A DNA stretch of 64,000 bases from Girardinichthys multiradiatus. Taxonomy: Eukaryota > Chordata > Actinopteri > Cyprinodontiformes > Goodeidae. The stretch lies in NCBI RefSeq assembly GCF_021462225.1, contig NC_061805.1:28847958-28911957 (forward strand), read 5' to 3'. The position numbers were made by a program, and so were the translations under genes. The notes under the pieces were generated by a model that saw only the letters and a program-made list of their open reading frames with translations, made no database searches and was not told the DNA's origin. Of the stretch, positions 22,566 through 36,000 are shown piece by piece (within the stretch, counting starts at the first letter, position 1; each line of letters starts with the position of its first letter).

Positions 22566-22598
22566 TCTTTACAGTGTTCGAAGGGATACAAAACCAAG
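22560..22598 (+). other. naa35: Probable naa35 5'UTR first exon (3' boundary)
   Basis: CAAG/GTAGGT at 22598/22599 is a near-consensus donor at the right distance from the divergent promoter. It would splice to the acceptor before 24028, 19 bases upstream of the naa35 ATG. The transcription start is not visible; the left edge given is approximate. Confidence 0.5.
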
Positions 22599-24027
22599 GT
22601 AGGTGCTAGTTTATACCACTTTCACGATTATTGAATAACAGTATTCGCATTTATTATAGTGCATACAGGGTAACAACATATAAAACATTCAGAATTAGAT
22701 TTTGTTTGCTGTAAATACAGCGTGGGTAGCATTAGTTTGTTTACACACGGCATCTGAAACTGGTGAGAGCTAGCTAAAATCACCTCGCGTATTTACCATA
22801 ATGTTGTAGTGCAGGACCCATCATTGTTTCTGTACGTTTTTGGTCAAATTTCACGAGGTAATTCTTAATATTTCTGTTAATACTAGCAGAAATCCCACAT
22901 ACGCAGTTAGTGCTATCTATATTCTGTTGGTAGTTTATTGATTCAGTATCAATTTCCTCCTGAATCAATTTAAGTAAGATCATACAGCACATTTGCACCA
23001 CTTACTATAGTTAAAGTACCATGTCCAAACTGTTAATACTATTGTGTTGATCTAAATTTGATAATATTTAAAGAATTTGCCCATTAGTGCTATTAACGCA
23101 CCAGTTAATCGGTCAGATGTCGGAATCGGTCATTTTGACCTAAATCAGCTCAACGGTGATCGATAGTTCAAATATTGAAAAATTTTATATTTTTTGTTCT
23201 TTCTTTCTTGTTTATTAAACGGATCAAAACTAGGAAATATCACCATTATTGGTCTATATCTTTTATCAGCTAACAAAATGTACCTTAATGCACGTTTTAA
23301 AAGTATTTTAAAATTCTCTTGCATTTTGTTTTAGAAATGGATTAGTACGGGACTGCACACCCCTGCAGTCAAAGTACCACAAACACAAATATTGCTTAAA
23401 AACAACCAAACTCAACAAAGAAAGTCGTACCGAATATTAAATAAGCTAGTTTTGGACACCTGTAACTTTAAGTAGTGCAATGCTACTGCTAAACAGCACA
23501 CAATAACTCCATTCATTCATATTTGTAAAATGTATATTTATTATTGCTCTTATGGAGAAATAGGAAATGGTTCCATAATATTTTTAGTTTTTGGAATATG
23601 TAAATATAATACTGTAGTATATATGGTTTTCATTATAAATAAAAACTGTAATGACCATAGAAAAAAAAATCACTATAACGATTAATGGTATGATAATTGC
23701 CCATCCCTACTGTGTAGGCCATCATATACCATTTCCTTAATATAACTACTTTTTGTTATTGGTCTAACGTAGTCACATCTCCAGACAAACTGTATTTTTG
23801 GGTATTTATTAGCTCTAAGCCATAATCATCAACATAAACAGGATTAAAACCTTGAAATGGATCACTGTAAGTAAAATGAATCTATAATAAACATGACTTT
23901 TACATTTTCCATCTTTTAATGATGTGATTTATTCAGATAGCCCTGCACATTCTTTATGTCATTTATATTGGCTCTTAACTTAAGATTGTCTAAACATTTG
24001 CGTAATGCTTTTTACCTCTTTTCAAAG
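22599..24027. other. naa35 first intron
   Basis: AT-rich, no frame. A short block near 23100-23160 and the poly-A-flanked 23640-23710 look like decayed repeats. Confidence 0.5.
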
Positions 24028-24046
24028 TGAAGTGCTATTGGTCACC

Positions 24047-27000
24047 ATGGTGATGAAGTCAGCAGTTGAGGATGACGATACCGGCTGGGTGCTGGGCATA
24101 CCAGAAAAGATGAAGAACAATGCCAACTGGGTTGATATCACTCATGAGTTCAAGGGTGCCTGCAAAGGTGAAATGTTTTATTATTATTTAACTGTTTGCA
24201 AATTCTGCAGATCTAAAATATATTCGGATTTCACATCCTTGTTTTTATCCTTTATTTTTGCAGAGTTGAACCTCGGAGAACTGCTTCATGATAAACTGTG
24301 AGCATGACAAAATGACATTCAACACATGATTAGAAACAGCCCCAAACAAATCCTCAAAACTAAAGTTTACAGCACTGAAATGAGTATTTGTTGTTTTTCC
24401 TTAACATGTTTCAGTTTCATGTCATTATTTGTATTTGCCTTATCTTTTTGATGGATTTAAAATCATTATCATTACTTTAGTCCTTCAGAAGTAGGTAGAG
24501 TGAGTTTTCTCTTATGGTGCAGGTTTGGCTTATTTGAGGCCATGTCCGCTATCGAGATGATGGATCCTAAGATGGATGCAGGAATGATCGGAAACCAGGT
24601 CAACAGGAAGGTGCTCAATTTTGAACAAGCAATTAAGGTACAACAGTAAAAACATAAAGGCAGATTTTCTACTGCTCACCTCACACATTTAGTGTATTTA
24701 CTTTATTATATAGAAATCCAATGAAGCAGCTACTTTACTCGATTTACTCTTTGGCATTTATTTCAGGAGGGTGCCATCAAGGTGAAAGACCTTAGTCTTC
24801 CTGAACTCATCGGGATCATTGACACTTGTTTCTGCTGTTTGGTGAGGGTTTTTTGTTTCATATTTTCTGATTGTCTCTATAAAGTTGATGTCTTTCTGAA
24901 AAGTTTAAGAGGACATGAAAATTCTTAATTCTTAAAAATTCTTAATTCTGCTGTTTTGATGTTTACATTCACCCATGAATGTCAGAAATGTAGGGCTTTT
25001 TAATGAGTGAAATAATAATACATCATGTAATTACAGCGATTTATTTTTTTTTTGGGTTTGTTTTTGTTTCATGAAGAATCGGGAGCACAAGGTTGATTTT
25101 ACTGTGAACTTTTGTTATTGAACACAGGATTGACATTATACTTTCAGACCTAAATATATACATCAACCCTGAATAATGTTTGGTGAAAATTACCTCTAGC
25201 CATCTGGGCCACATGGCTTTTGTAGCCACCAGCAAGCGTCTGGCACAATTGTTCCTGGATATTTGACCACTCTTCTTTAGTGTTGGGGGAATTAGTTTAA
25301 ATCTTTTAGTTTCTTGGCACTGACCTGGTTTTTAAGCATAGTCCACAATTTCATAACACAGCTGGGTTCAGGGCTTTGGGCCAAGCATCCTAGAAGCTTT
25401 ATGTTGATTATAATTGGTAATGAAGAATAATTTGAAAAACGAATTAAAAGCCCTAAATATGACATGTATTCTGATGAGTTCATGCAAACTTTTTATCAAA
25501 CTCGTGATCTTTTTTCTTCTTACACTTTGGATTACCACTGATACAACAAACCGAGTCTTTATATGTTGTGTGTTTTTACTTGGGTTTACCTAGATAACGT
25601 GGCTGGAGGGTCACTCCTTGGCACAGACCGTGTTCACCTGCCTGTATGTCCATAACCCTGACCTCATTGAAGAGCCGGCGCTCAAAGCCTTTGCCCTGGG
25701 TTTACTGAAAGTGTGTGACATCGCGCGAGAAAAAGTCAACAAGGCAGCAGTGTTTGAAGAGGTGAGCTGTTGTCTGTCTGCTGCTCAATGTTGGTCTAAA
25801 TGTTAGAGACGGCTGTGGTATGAAGTCTAGCTGGAGATGGCTTGGAACATGTCCTGTAACCCACTCAACACCACTGTGATGAATTTCAGTTCCACTGAAG
25901 CAGCTCATTGACAAGTAGGCCTGGCTTTGGCTGAACTTGGCAGCTTCCAGGTGTGAATGTGTGTCAATGCATTCAGGTTGTTACCTCTGAGAAAAACGGT
26001 CCGTCAATAAATTACAGGGTTCCTGAGCAGGCGGAAAAAGTGTGGAATTTGATTAAAGATTACCAGACTTTCCAGGTTAATACAAGTATGGAAAAATACA
26101 ATAAGAGTATGGAAAAATATTGGTATTTCCAGACTTCATTCCCTTTCATATTGTGTAAATGTTGTCCTTTACTCCCTCAATCCTTCCTCTCTTCCTTGTG
26201 TTCTTCCTTCTTTCTACATTCTTTGTCTTGCTCTGCTTTCTTCCTTTATTTCCTTCATTTCTTTCTTGTGTTTTTCCTTTTCTTTCATTCCTTGTCATCT
26301 TTTCTTTATATCTTATTTATCTTTCTTTAAGTCCTCCTTTGTGTCCGACTTCCCTTCCTTCCTTTCTTCTTTCTGTCTGCTCTCCTGATTTTATTCCCTC
26401 TTTCCTTATGCTTTTTTATTTTTTCCCTTGCTTGCTTCCTCCTTCCCTTGCGTCCTTCTTTCTTTTCTTCCTTGTGCCCCACCACCCTTTTTTCTGTTTG
26501 TTATTTGTCATTTCTTCCTTCCGTGCAGCCTTCTTCCCTCCTTCCTTGTATCCTAGCTCCATTCCTTCCCTCTGTGTCCTTCCTTTCTTCTAGTTTCTTG
26601 TTTTTTTTCCATCTTCCATATGTAAATCCTGCCTACTTTAGAAATACCTGGCTTTTTTCTTAATTAAGAAGGGGACAAGGCATAATAATAACAAAGGTCA
26701 GGTTACGTTTCATCTGCCGACATTGTTTTCATTATGAACCGTTTGAGGAACAGATAGGTTTTGAAACATCCTTATGTTTCTGTGTAATATATATAAATAA
26801 TGATTTTTAACTCGTGTTTTCTGTAGGAGGATTTCCAGGCAATGACTTATGGGTTCAAGATGGCCAATAACGTCACAGACCTGCGGGTGACCGGTGCGGG
26901 TTTGTAATGTTACCTGTTGACAATTTCCGAAGTTTATTCAGCTGAAAGGCCATTTCTATCTCTCGTGTTGATCTTCTATAGGTATGCTTAAAGATGTGGA

Positions 27001-30000
27001 AGATGAGTTACTGAGGAAAGTTAAGGTATTTTTTCTCTGTCACTGCAGTTTCATTAAGATACTGATGGTACATTCTTTGTCCTGATGTACATTGTTTCTC
27101 CTCACAGAGCACACGCAGCCGGCAAGGCGAGCAGAGAAACCCAGAAGTTGAGCTGGAGGTAAGTTTATTGTGTGTTGTAAATAAGCATTGGGTTGCAAGT
27201 AATACATCAGATTGCTCCACTGATAGCTAATAACTTTATGATCTTGCATATATCCCGCTTACACTTTGTTTGCCATCTTAGCTGTTGTACTGTGAGTTTC
27301 AGTTGAACTCTATAAAGATTTTTCTGAAATTTCCAATAGTTTTGCTGAAGTGATAATAAAAGCAAAACTGTCTTGAAAAGGAGCTTTTTCTTTGTATATT
27401 CAAAATAAGAAATTCGTGCCAGAAAAACGTTGAAATCTTGTTTTATTCTTTCAGCACCAGCATTGTCTGGCACTTTTCAACAGAATCAAGTTTACACGTC
27501 TGCTGCTGACTGCTCTGGTTGCTTTCACCAAGAAAGAGGTAAGGCGCAAACAAGAAAACACGCAAGATTAGAAAATTGGCCACGTTAAAAGCTGAAACAC
27601 AGAGATCTGAATGTAAAACATGTACAAATGTGTCAGTGTTTTAACAAAAACAGGGTTCCTACGCAGACTTGAAAAGTCTGGAAAAATACTGAATTACTTT
27701 CATCATTTTAACGGTCTCAATAAGTATGGAAAAAAAAAAAGGCAACCAATATGGAAACATTTGTTTTAGTTGTATTCCTTAAAAGATAAAAATATTATGA
27801 GCTTTTTACATATATCTTTAAACATTAATATGCAACTTGAGTTTAGTTGTTTTAGTTTTTAAAAGGGTAGTATGACCACTTTCTTGGCTTCTGGAAAACT
27901 TTATTTAAGGTTTTTTAACTGGATCAGTTGGTCTTAAACCGAGTCTGGTTTAGATTTCAAGCAGCGACCATTGAAACTGCTATGTTGTTATTATTTTGTA
28001 GAGAATAAAGGGACTAAAGATGAAAAATTGTGCTGTAAAAAAGGGTGTATTCAGTGTTGGATAAGCAATTTATGATTTGAAACGAGAGATTATTATTTTA
28101 GATGCTGAAAAAGTAATGGAATAGCCCTGATGTACACAAGTGCAGTGAAAACCATTTTTTTGTGTAATGCTTTTTGGGACATACAGATAAAAAAAACCTG
28201 AGCCGATGGAGCGCAGCGGTGGTGCGTGACCCATGTACAGTGGCCTTAATCGTTGAACCCACGCTGTTTCAGGTCCGAGTCCCGGCCCATTGACGTTTAC
28301 TGAATGTCCTCCCCTCTCTCTCCATCCTATTTCTTGTCAGTTCACTATTGGAATAAAAAATTTGAAGAAGGCCAATGGTGCCTAAATAAAATAAAACAAA
28401 AACCTGAGCAGAGTGAAATAAAAACTGATGGAAAGATCTAAAAACTAAACAGAATCTGAGTATAAACTTTAAAAAAATGGAAAAACGTTAGAAATAATTC
28501 AGATAGAAATCAGGAAGCGTGTTTAGGTTGAAAACTTGCACTGTCTGGTGGTGCTTGGTGCAGTCAGATGTGAATGAAAGAGATTGATTGTATTTGTGTG
28601 TTTACCAGACCAGCTCAGTAACTGAGGCCCAGAAGCTTGTAGCTCAGGCAGCTGACCTGTTGCCCCCCATTCATTCCAGTATCCAGTATGGCATCCAGTC
28701 CCAAAATGACACAACTAAAGGAGGTAACACAAACTTTGCAACCACCAAGTCAAGCTCAAGGTTTGACATTGGATTAGTTTACAAGGAAGCTGCGCATTAA
28801 ATGGTGTATAAATTATTAGCATTTTCTGTTCTAGGTATTTCATTTACTCATGATTGTTTTTACCGTGATCCATTCTACTAGATTCGGCCTACGCAAGCAT
28901 ATTACAAAGGTTAGCTTAAAATAATATAATGTACCTTTTTTGTCTGTGAAAATGACAGACCACCCTATCATGATGGGCTTTGAGCCTCTGGTTAACCAGC
29001 GACTGCTGCCACCTACCTTTCCTCGCTATGCCAAGATCATCAAGAGGGAGGACATGGTGGCTTACTTCAGCAGGCTAATAGAACGCATCAAGACGGTTTG
29101 TGATGTGGTCAATACCACAAACCTACATGGCATACTGGTAAACACTGTATAATAAGTTACTTAGTAATGCAAAATGTTCTTTTTCATGATGTTTACGTCT
29201 TTCTGCCAGGAAAAAAAACCATAGATGATGAATTTGTTTCTGTTAGTATATTTGTTAAATGCTCTGATTCTTGTTTTGTCAGGACTTCTTCTGTGAATTC
29301 AGTGAGCAGTCGCCCTGTGTGCTCTCTAGATCTCTTCTCCAGGTGTGTCACTGTTACTCTCTTCTAATGTTCTCACATTAGGAGGTAGAATATAATTCAT
29401 ATACAACACGCTCCACAATTAGTGGTACGACTTGTTAATATGTGATAAATGTCTTGAAATATATCGTTTGTTATTGCAGTAGAATAATCTAAAACAGTAA
29501 AATTAGGGAGTAAAATCTTGATTCTATGCTGGTGCACTTATTTAATGAGAAAATTTCACACTGTGAAATGTTTGTTTGGAACAAAATTCCTAGCTCCACA
29601 ATAGGTGGCAGCGCAACAAAACTCCTTTAAAATAAATGTCATGGATTTGTAATTTGTTAATCACATTCCAAGTTAACATGAGTACCTAGGAATATTTTAT
29701 TTTCATCTTATGGATTGTCTGTTGCTCCTTAAATACAGCATGACCCAGAGAGCCACTTCAATTAATCACTCCTCAAAATGGGAAAGACAACTGCATGCCA
29801 ATCAAGTCAGGCAGTGTTGATCTTCATAAGTCATGAAATGGCCACAAGAAAATAGCCACTTGTTTTTGTTGGGAGAAGACACAGCATTGGGAATGACACT
29901 GGAGGAGAAACATTAACCAATGGTTGCAGCGAGCTGTGCTTTAAAACTGGTGCATCAATCATTCCTGCAGCAAAACACCCCCACATGTTGCTTCCACCTC

Positions 30001-33000
30001 TGTGCTTCACCGCTAGTATGGAGTCCTAAAGCTTGCAAACTTCTCCCATTGTAACAATAATCAATATGGCCAAACATTTCAATTTTAGTTTCATCAGATC
30101 ACTGGATGTGTGTACAAAAAAAAAAAGGTTTTTGTCCCTGAGTGCAAACTTTAATCTGGCCTTTTTATGTTGGTTTTGTAGCAATGGCTTTTTCTTCTCT
30201 GAATGTCCTTACAAAACACGTTTATCTCTGGGACACAGAATCTCCTTACTGAACAGCATGACGGCTTGACATCCTCCTGCCGTTTATACTGCAATATAAC
30301 TGGTTGAACAGATGAACGTGACACATTCAGGCATCATGAAATGTAACCCTAGGATGAACCACAGTGCTTCTGATATTTTGGCTGATTTGCTATGACTTTT
30401 TAAATGATGGTCTGCAAGAAACGGTCCGTTTGAGATGATGCCCTAAAATCTGAGCTTTTCCAAATGATTTAAAGGCATAGTAATCTTAGTGTAAATAAAC
30501 TTTAAATTTTAAAGAAAGAAACAAAAAAAATCTCTAAAACATTCACAGGATGTTTACATTTAGCAAAGAGAAATAATATTGACAGTCTTTACTGACCTGA
30601 AACAGGTTATTTTTACTCTGATTTCATGTCGGACTGTGTACACTGCATGTAAACCTCTGCTTGTGACAAAATGTTACTATATTGACTATACTTAATAAAG
30701 CAAACTTGTTGATGTATAATTTACTTCATTTAGCTTAACTGAATCTGATATAAAACCCTCTTTGTTTGCCTGCAAATTCAGACGACGTTCCTGATAGATA
30801 ATAAGAAAGTGTTCGGCACTCACCTGATGCAGGACATGATTAAAGATGCACTAAGATACTTTGTTAGTCCACCTGTCCTCTCCTACAAGTAAGTATACAA
30901 TAATTTTGGGATACTATGACTATTATAATATTATCAGTAGATTTGAAGCTGTGTACATAGACTTAGCTCTTTCCTCTGTTTCTGTCAAAAGTTTAGCTGC
31001 ATTTTAAGGTTAGTATTAGTGTTGTCTTCTATGAATAACATGTTTCTTGCATGTAGATGTTGTCTCTTCAACAACCACCAGGCCAAGGACTACATTGACT
31101 CCTTTGTTACTCACTGCTCCAGGGTACGTTCATTTCACCGTTCATATTCTGTACTTTCATTTATTTTAAAATCATTCCTTGGATTTATGCACATTTGTTT
31201 TGGTCATTAGTGGGGTTACAGGGTGTGTTGTGCGTTTTTTCTGTACAGCCTTTCTGCAATCTCATCCAGATCCACGGACACAACCGAGCTCGACAGAGAG
31301 ACAAACTGGGACACATTCTTGAAGAGTTTACTACATTGCAGGATGAGGTAAGATTCAGCTGAATGTATGGCCAGGCCCATAGTTTCCTCTGTTTAAGTTG
31401 TCTACATATTTGACAGAACATTCCTAAAGAAAAGAACTCTAAAATGTTATTTATTCATCTTCTACCTACTGTATTTATATAATTTCTATATCTCTTTTTT
31501 CTTCATCTTTTTTAACTGTCTTTCTATCATTCGTATTTCTCCATCTTTCTGTCTCTCTCTTATCTGTTTCCTTCTCTTTCAATGTCTTTCTGTCTGTCTG
31601 TCTTCCTTCTTATAGATGTAGGATATAATTCATATACAGCGCACTCCACAATTATTGGTACCACTAGTTAATATGGTTTTGATCATTCTTGTGTAGGTCG
31701 AGTACTAATGACAACAAAGTCACTCGTGATCCACCAGTGATCCACGTGAGTCTATATAGTCACATGACACCGAAAGCTCAGTCCTTCTGACTTCTCGTGA
31801 GCATGAGGTTTCCAAGTGACCAAGCACTCTGTCATCCAGGATTCATAGAACCGTAGTTACAGTCGTAACTTTCGTTCTATGTCATCCCTACTGACCGCCA
31901 GAAGCGGTGCTTCAAGCACTGGATGACGTATACCAACAAGGTCACGAGGAACCCAAATCTGCAGAACAACAGTAATGACCACACTCACCTCAGTGGGACA
32001 CCGAATGTCCTTGTTACAGAATGCCCTGCAGTGGGTGGGGCGCAGCCACATTCACCCTGTGGAACGAGGCAAAGGTGTCCAGAGTGCCCAGGAGGCAGAT
32101 AACATCCAAAGGCACCCTGTGCATGGCAGCCCACGAGGTAGTCACGCCCCTCCTGGAGTAGCACTGTGCTCCAGTAGGCAGAGGCCAATCCTGCAAAGCA
32201 TAAGCCACAGTGATCACATCAATGATCCAATGCGAGACCGGCTGTTTAGAGAGGCCCAGACCTTTCTGTGAGCCAGCATAGCAAACGAACAGGGAGTCTG
32301 TCAGTTGCAGAGGGGCTGTTGCACAGACATGCCTCGAGCTCCCGGACAGGGCGAGCTGTAACTGCTGGGCCTGGCCCGAAGTCCATAGCCTACTTAGGAA
32401 TTAAGTAGTCATCCGCCCACAGCGGACACCTCCCACTCATGGATAAGGCGTGAAGTTCCCCACCCGTTTGGCAGAAGCCATCGCCAAAATGAATGCTGTC
32501 TTCAGGGAAAGCCACTTAAGGCCCTCCCCTGGCAAGGGCTCAAACTGGGGGGACCGAATGGTTGCCAGCACAAAGGAAAGGCCCCATGTCAGGGCCACAG
32601 GCGCGCAGGTGGACTCTGGCGCCTGGCACCCTTCAGGAACAGAGAAACATCCTTATATTGTCCCACTGAACAACCATTAAGCCCATAATGCCCACGGCAG
32701 ATGGCGGCTACATAGATTTTCATGGAGGTCCCAGTCCCAGTCCCTCCTGAACCAGAGCAAAGGCAGTGCACCAGATGAAACCAAGTCCTCGCTGGCCAGA
32801 AGGTGGCCACCAAGAAGACCCTGTGCCCCTCCTGAAGAACCCTCAGGAGACTTTAAAAGATCAAGCCGAACGGGGGAAAAGCATAAAGGAGAGCCCAGGG
32901 ACAATCGTGTGCCAATGCATCGCGGCACCAGAGGTCTGTTGCTGTCTGTCAGAAAGCACTAAAGGGGACATTGAACCGCCTCCCTGGAGGCAAAGAGGTC

Positions 33001-36000
33001 TACTTCATCTCTGCCAAAGGTCTGCCAGTTGCAAAATACCACCTCCAGATGAATCATCCATTCTTCTGAAATCTGTTTCTGATGGGACAGAAAATCTGCA
33101 GGCGCATTTTGCAGGCCTGGAATGTATGCCACCCTGAGTCTGGCAAAGCGCGGGGCCGCCCAAGTTAAGAGCTGGTGAATCGAGGACAACACCCTCCATG
33201 ATGATTGACATAACAGACAACCGTGGTGTTGTCTGACCTCATCGGGACATGCCTACCCTGCAACCTTGGCCCCTTTCCAGGGGGACCACGTCCCCTATAC
33301 CATTTGGCCCTGCCAGTTCACTCCCCAGCCAGAAGTGCCTCCCCTACTATGCAAAGCGCGGAGAAACTGCCAGTGATGTGGAGCATTGGGGACATGAAAG
33401 TACAATTTCATGATTTCAAACCAGTCGCTGAAGATATCATCTGCAACACTTCCTTGGTGGTCAGCATAAACATTCAGGCCCCTGAGAACCAGGACCGGAC
33501 CAGATTCCGAACAAGAAAATAAGTGGAATAAAAACCTCCCAGTTCCTGCCAGGAGTCAACCAGAACAATTGCAACCTTGGCCAGCAAGGCACAGATCTCC
33601 TGTTCCAAAAAGGGCTCTTGTACAACATGCATGCAGTTCCTGGATGTATTTGCCGAGGGAGGAACCACAAAGGCAACCTCGGCATTATGATACCCGGAAG
33701 AAGTCGCTAGAAGGAGCAGACCGTGCTGGCGGAGCGTCCAGCTGCGAGTGACACAGAGCCGTCCTGATAGCCGAAGACACTGGCACTTCCGTTGGAGTAT
33801 TAACCAGAGGCCCAGGAGCTCAACTCCGGAAAAACCTTGACGAAAAAGGTCACCGGGGCTGCAACCAAAATAGCATCGTCCTCCCAGGTCGAGGCCCCAC
33901 ATTGCTCAGGAGGGGAAGCCCTGCAGCCATCATCTGCCTGGACAGACTGAAGTAGGGCCTTCGTCTGCTCCGTGGTAAGCTGATTCACCAGTCCCAGTAG
34001 TTCGCGCTGCCTGGCCCTTTTCCCAGAGGCTGACAGCGCAGCAGGCTGCTGCCTACATGCCGCCTGTCCCAGCGGTAACGGACTGTGCTGCGCGACAGCC
34101 GCCCAGTCAGTAGGCTGCTCCAATTCAGCCAGCTGAGCCACCCTAACTGCCTGGGGCATGATGCAACAATTTGGGCAAGCGTCCTCCGAGAGTGCCTCCC
34201 ATAGGTGTTCAACTCCGAGGCAGGAAGCAGAGCCAAACAGGATGGACTGCACAAACTGTCGTGTATCTTAATGAATTGCCTCGAATACAGCCAAAGCATT
34301 CAGAGTCAGGTTGAGCAGAAAACGTCACTGTGGACTTCGTTGTACATCCACTTTGCTTATGTATATAAACGCAGGGGTGACAAAGAGACTCAGCGCGAGC
34401 AGAACACTCTACTGGGCAGTCAATTAAATCAAACAAACTTACAACTTTGGGCAAACAGCAACCACAGTTGGTAACCAAAAATGAAATAAGGCTTACCAGA
34501 CTGGGAGCAGCAATCAAGTGTAACGAGGAAAATTAAGAATACAAGATGGCACCTGTACTCAACCAACCTGCATGCGAGAAGAAAGCAGGGACTGAGCTTC
34601 CGGTGTTATGTGGCTATATAGATTCATGTGGATCATTGGTAGGTCATTGGTGACTTTGTTGTCAGTACCTGCACATGCGCAACAATGATCATTCGGTGCT
34701 TGAAGCAACGTCTCTGGCGGTCTGTAGGGATGACATAGAACGCTGACTTATATAAGAAGTAATTTCTTTATGTGCTCTGCAGGCTGAGAAGGTGGATGCA
34801 GCGCTGCACAGCTTACTGATGAAATTGGAGCCTCAACGCCAGCATTTGGCCTGTCTTGGCACTTGGATCCTCTATCATAACCTGAGAATCATGATCCAGT
34901 ATCTGTTGAGTGGTTTTGAACTGGAGCTTTACAGCATGCATGAATACTATTACATCTACTGGTAAGAGCTCATGCATTTTTTTATTCTGGCTCTATCCTA
35001 AAACTTCAAATATAATAAATCCATCTGCATGAACATACATTAACTAATGTGTAGTTTTTTATTCTTTCTTTCTTTTTCTGTTGTAGGTACTTGTCAGAGT
35101 TCCTCTATGCATGGCTGATGTCGACGCTAAGCAGAGCTGACTCCTCTCAGATGGCAGAGGAGCGGATTCTGGAGGAGCAGCTGAAAGGACGGAGTAGCAA
35201 AAAGACCAAAAAGAAGAAGAAAGGTGGAGTTTTGTTTTATGATCAGCCTAACCTGAGTGTCTTGAGAATGTTGCTTGTTCATGTGGATGTGAGGACCTCA
35301 TGTACGGTGTCTTGCAAAATTATTTACACCTCTTGAACATTTTCAGTTTTTGATGCATTACAGCCATAAACATAAAAGTATTTTATAGGGATTCTGTGTG
35401 ATTGAATAGAAATCTTTTATTGTCCTACAGTTGGTAAAATCAGGTGTGCCAGCAGCAAAGTGAAAGGCAAATGGAAGCATGCAGATACATACAGGGGCAA
35501 ACAACATAAAAACACAAAAATGAGAGACTGTACAGTAAGAGCACATTACAACATAAGAAAAAAATATAATGTATAGTTATTAAAAATGGCATACTCAGAT
35601 TAAAAGAAATGAGTAGCATAATTAATAAAAAGTCTAAAATGTGCAAGATAGACTAACAGAAAGCAATACATCACTATAGAAAGGAAGGAAATGTTTTGAA
35701 AAGGTTTGACAAAAATCTGAAAAGTATAAAGTGCATTTTCATATTCAGCCCACAGGTCAATACATTGTAGAACTACTGTTTGCTGCAGTGACAACCGCAG
35801 GTCATGTAGGGTTATGTCCCTACCAGCTTTGCACGCCTAGACCTGGAAACGTTTTTAATTCGAATCAATTCAAAAATACTTTGTTAATCCCAAAGATAAA
35901 TTAAATGTTTTTGTAGCTCATAATAGACAGGTTTCTTCAAAGAGCCGTTGTAGATGCTGATGGCTGTGGTCAGGAAGGATCTCCTGTAGCGCTCCGTCTT

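Noticed and set aside
26159..26593. 144-codon open frame rich in Leu, Phe, Ser and Pro
   Set aside because: It lies wholly in a polypyrimidine tract; length and composition are artefacts.
28203..28275. tRNA gene
   Set aside because: A and B boxes are present but the acceptor stem and anticodon arm do not fold, and a SINE body and tail follow.
33474..33902. 142-codon minus-strand frame in the naa35 intron, considered as a host gene
   Set aside because: It lies inside the DIRS-like element between the gag-like and RNase H regions, with no splice or start support.
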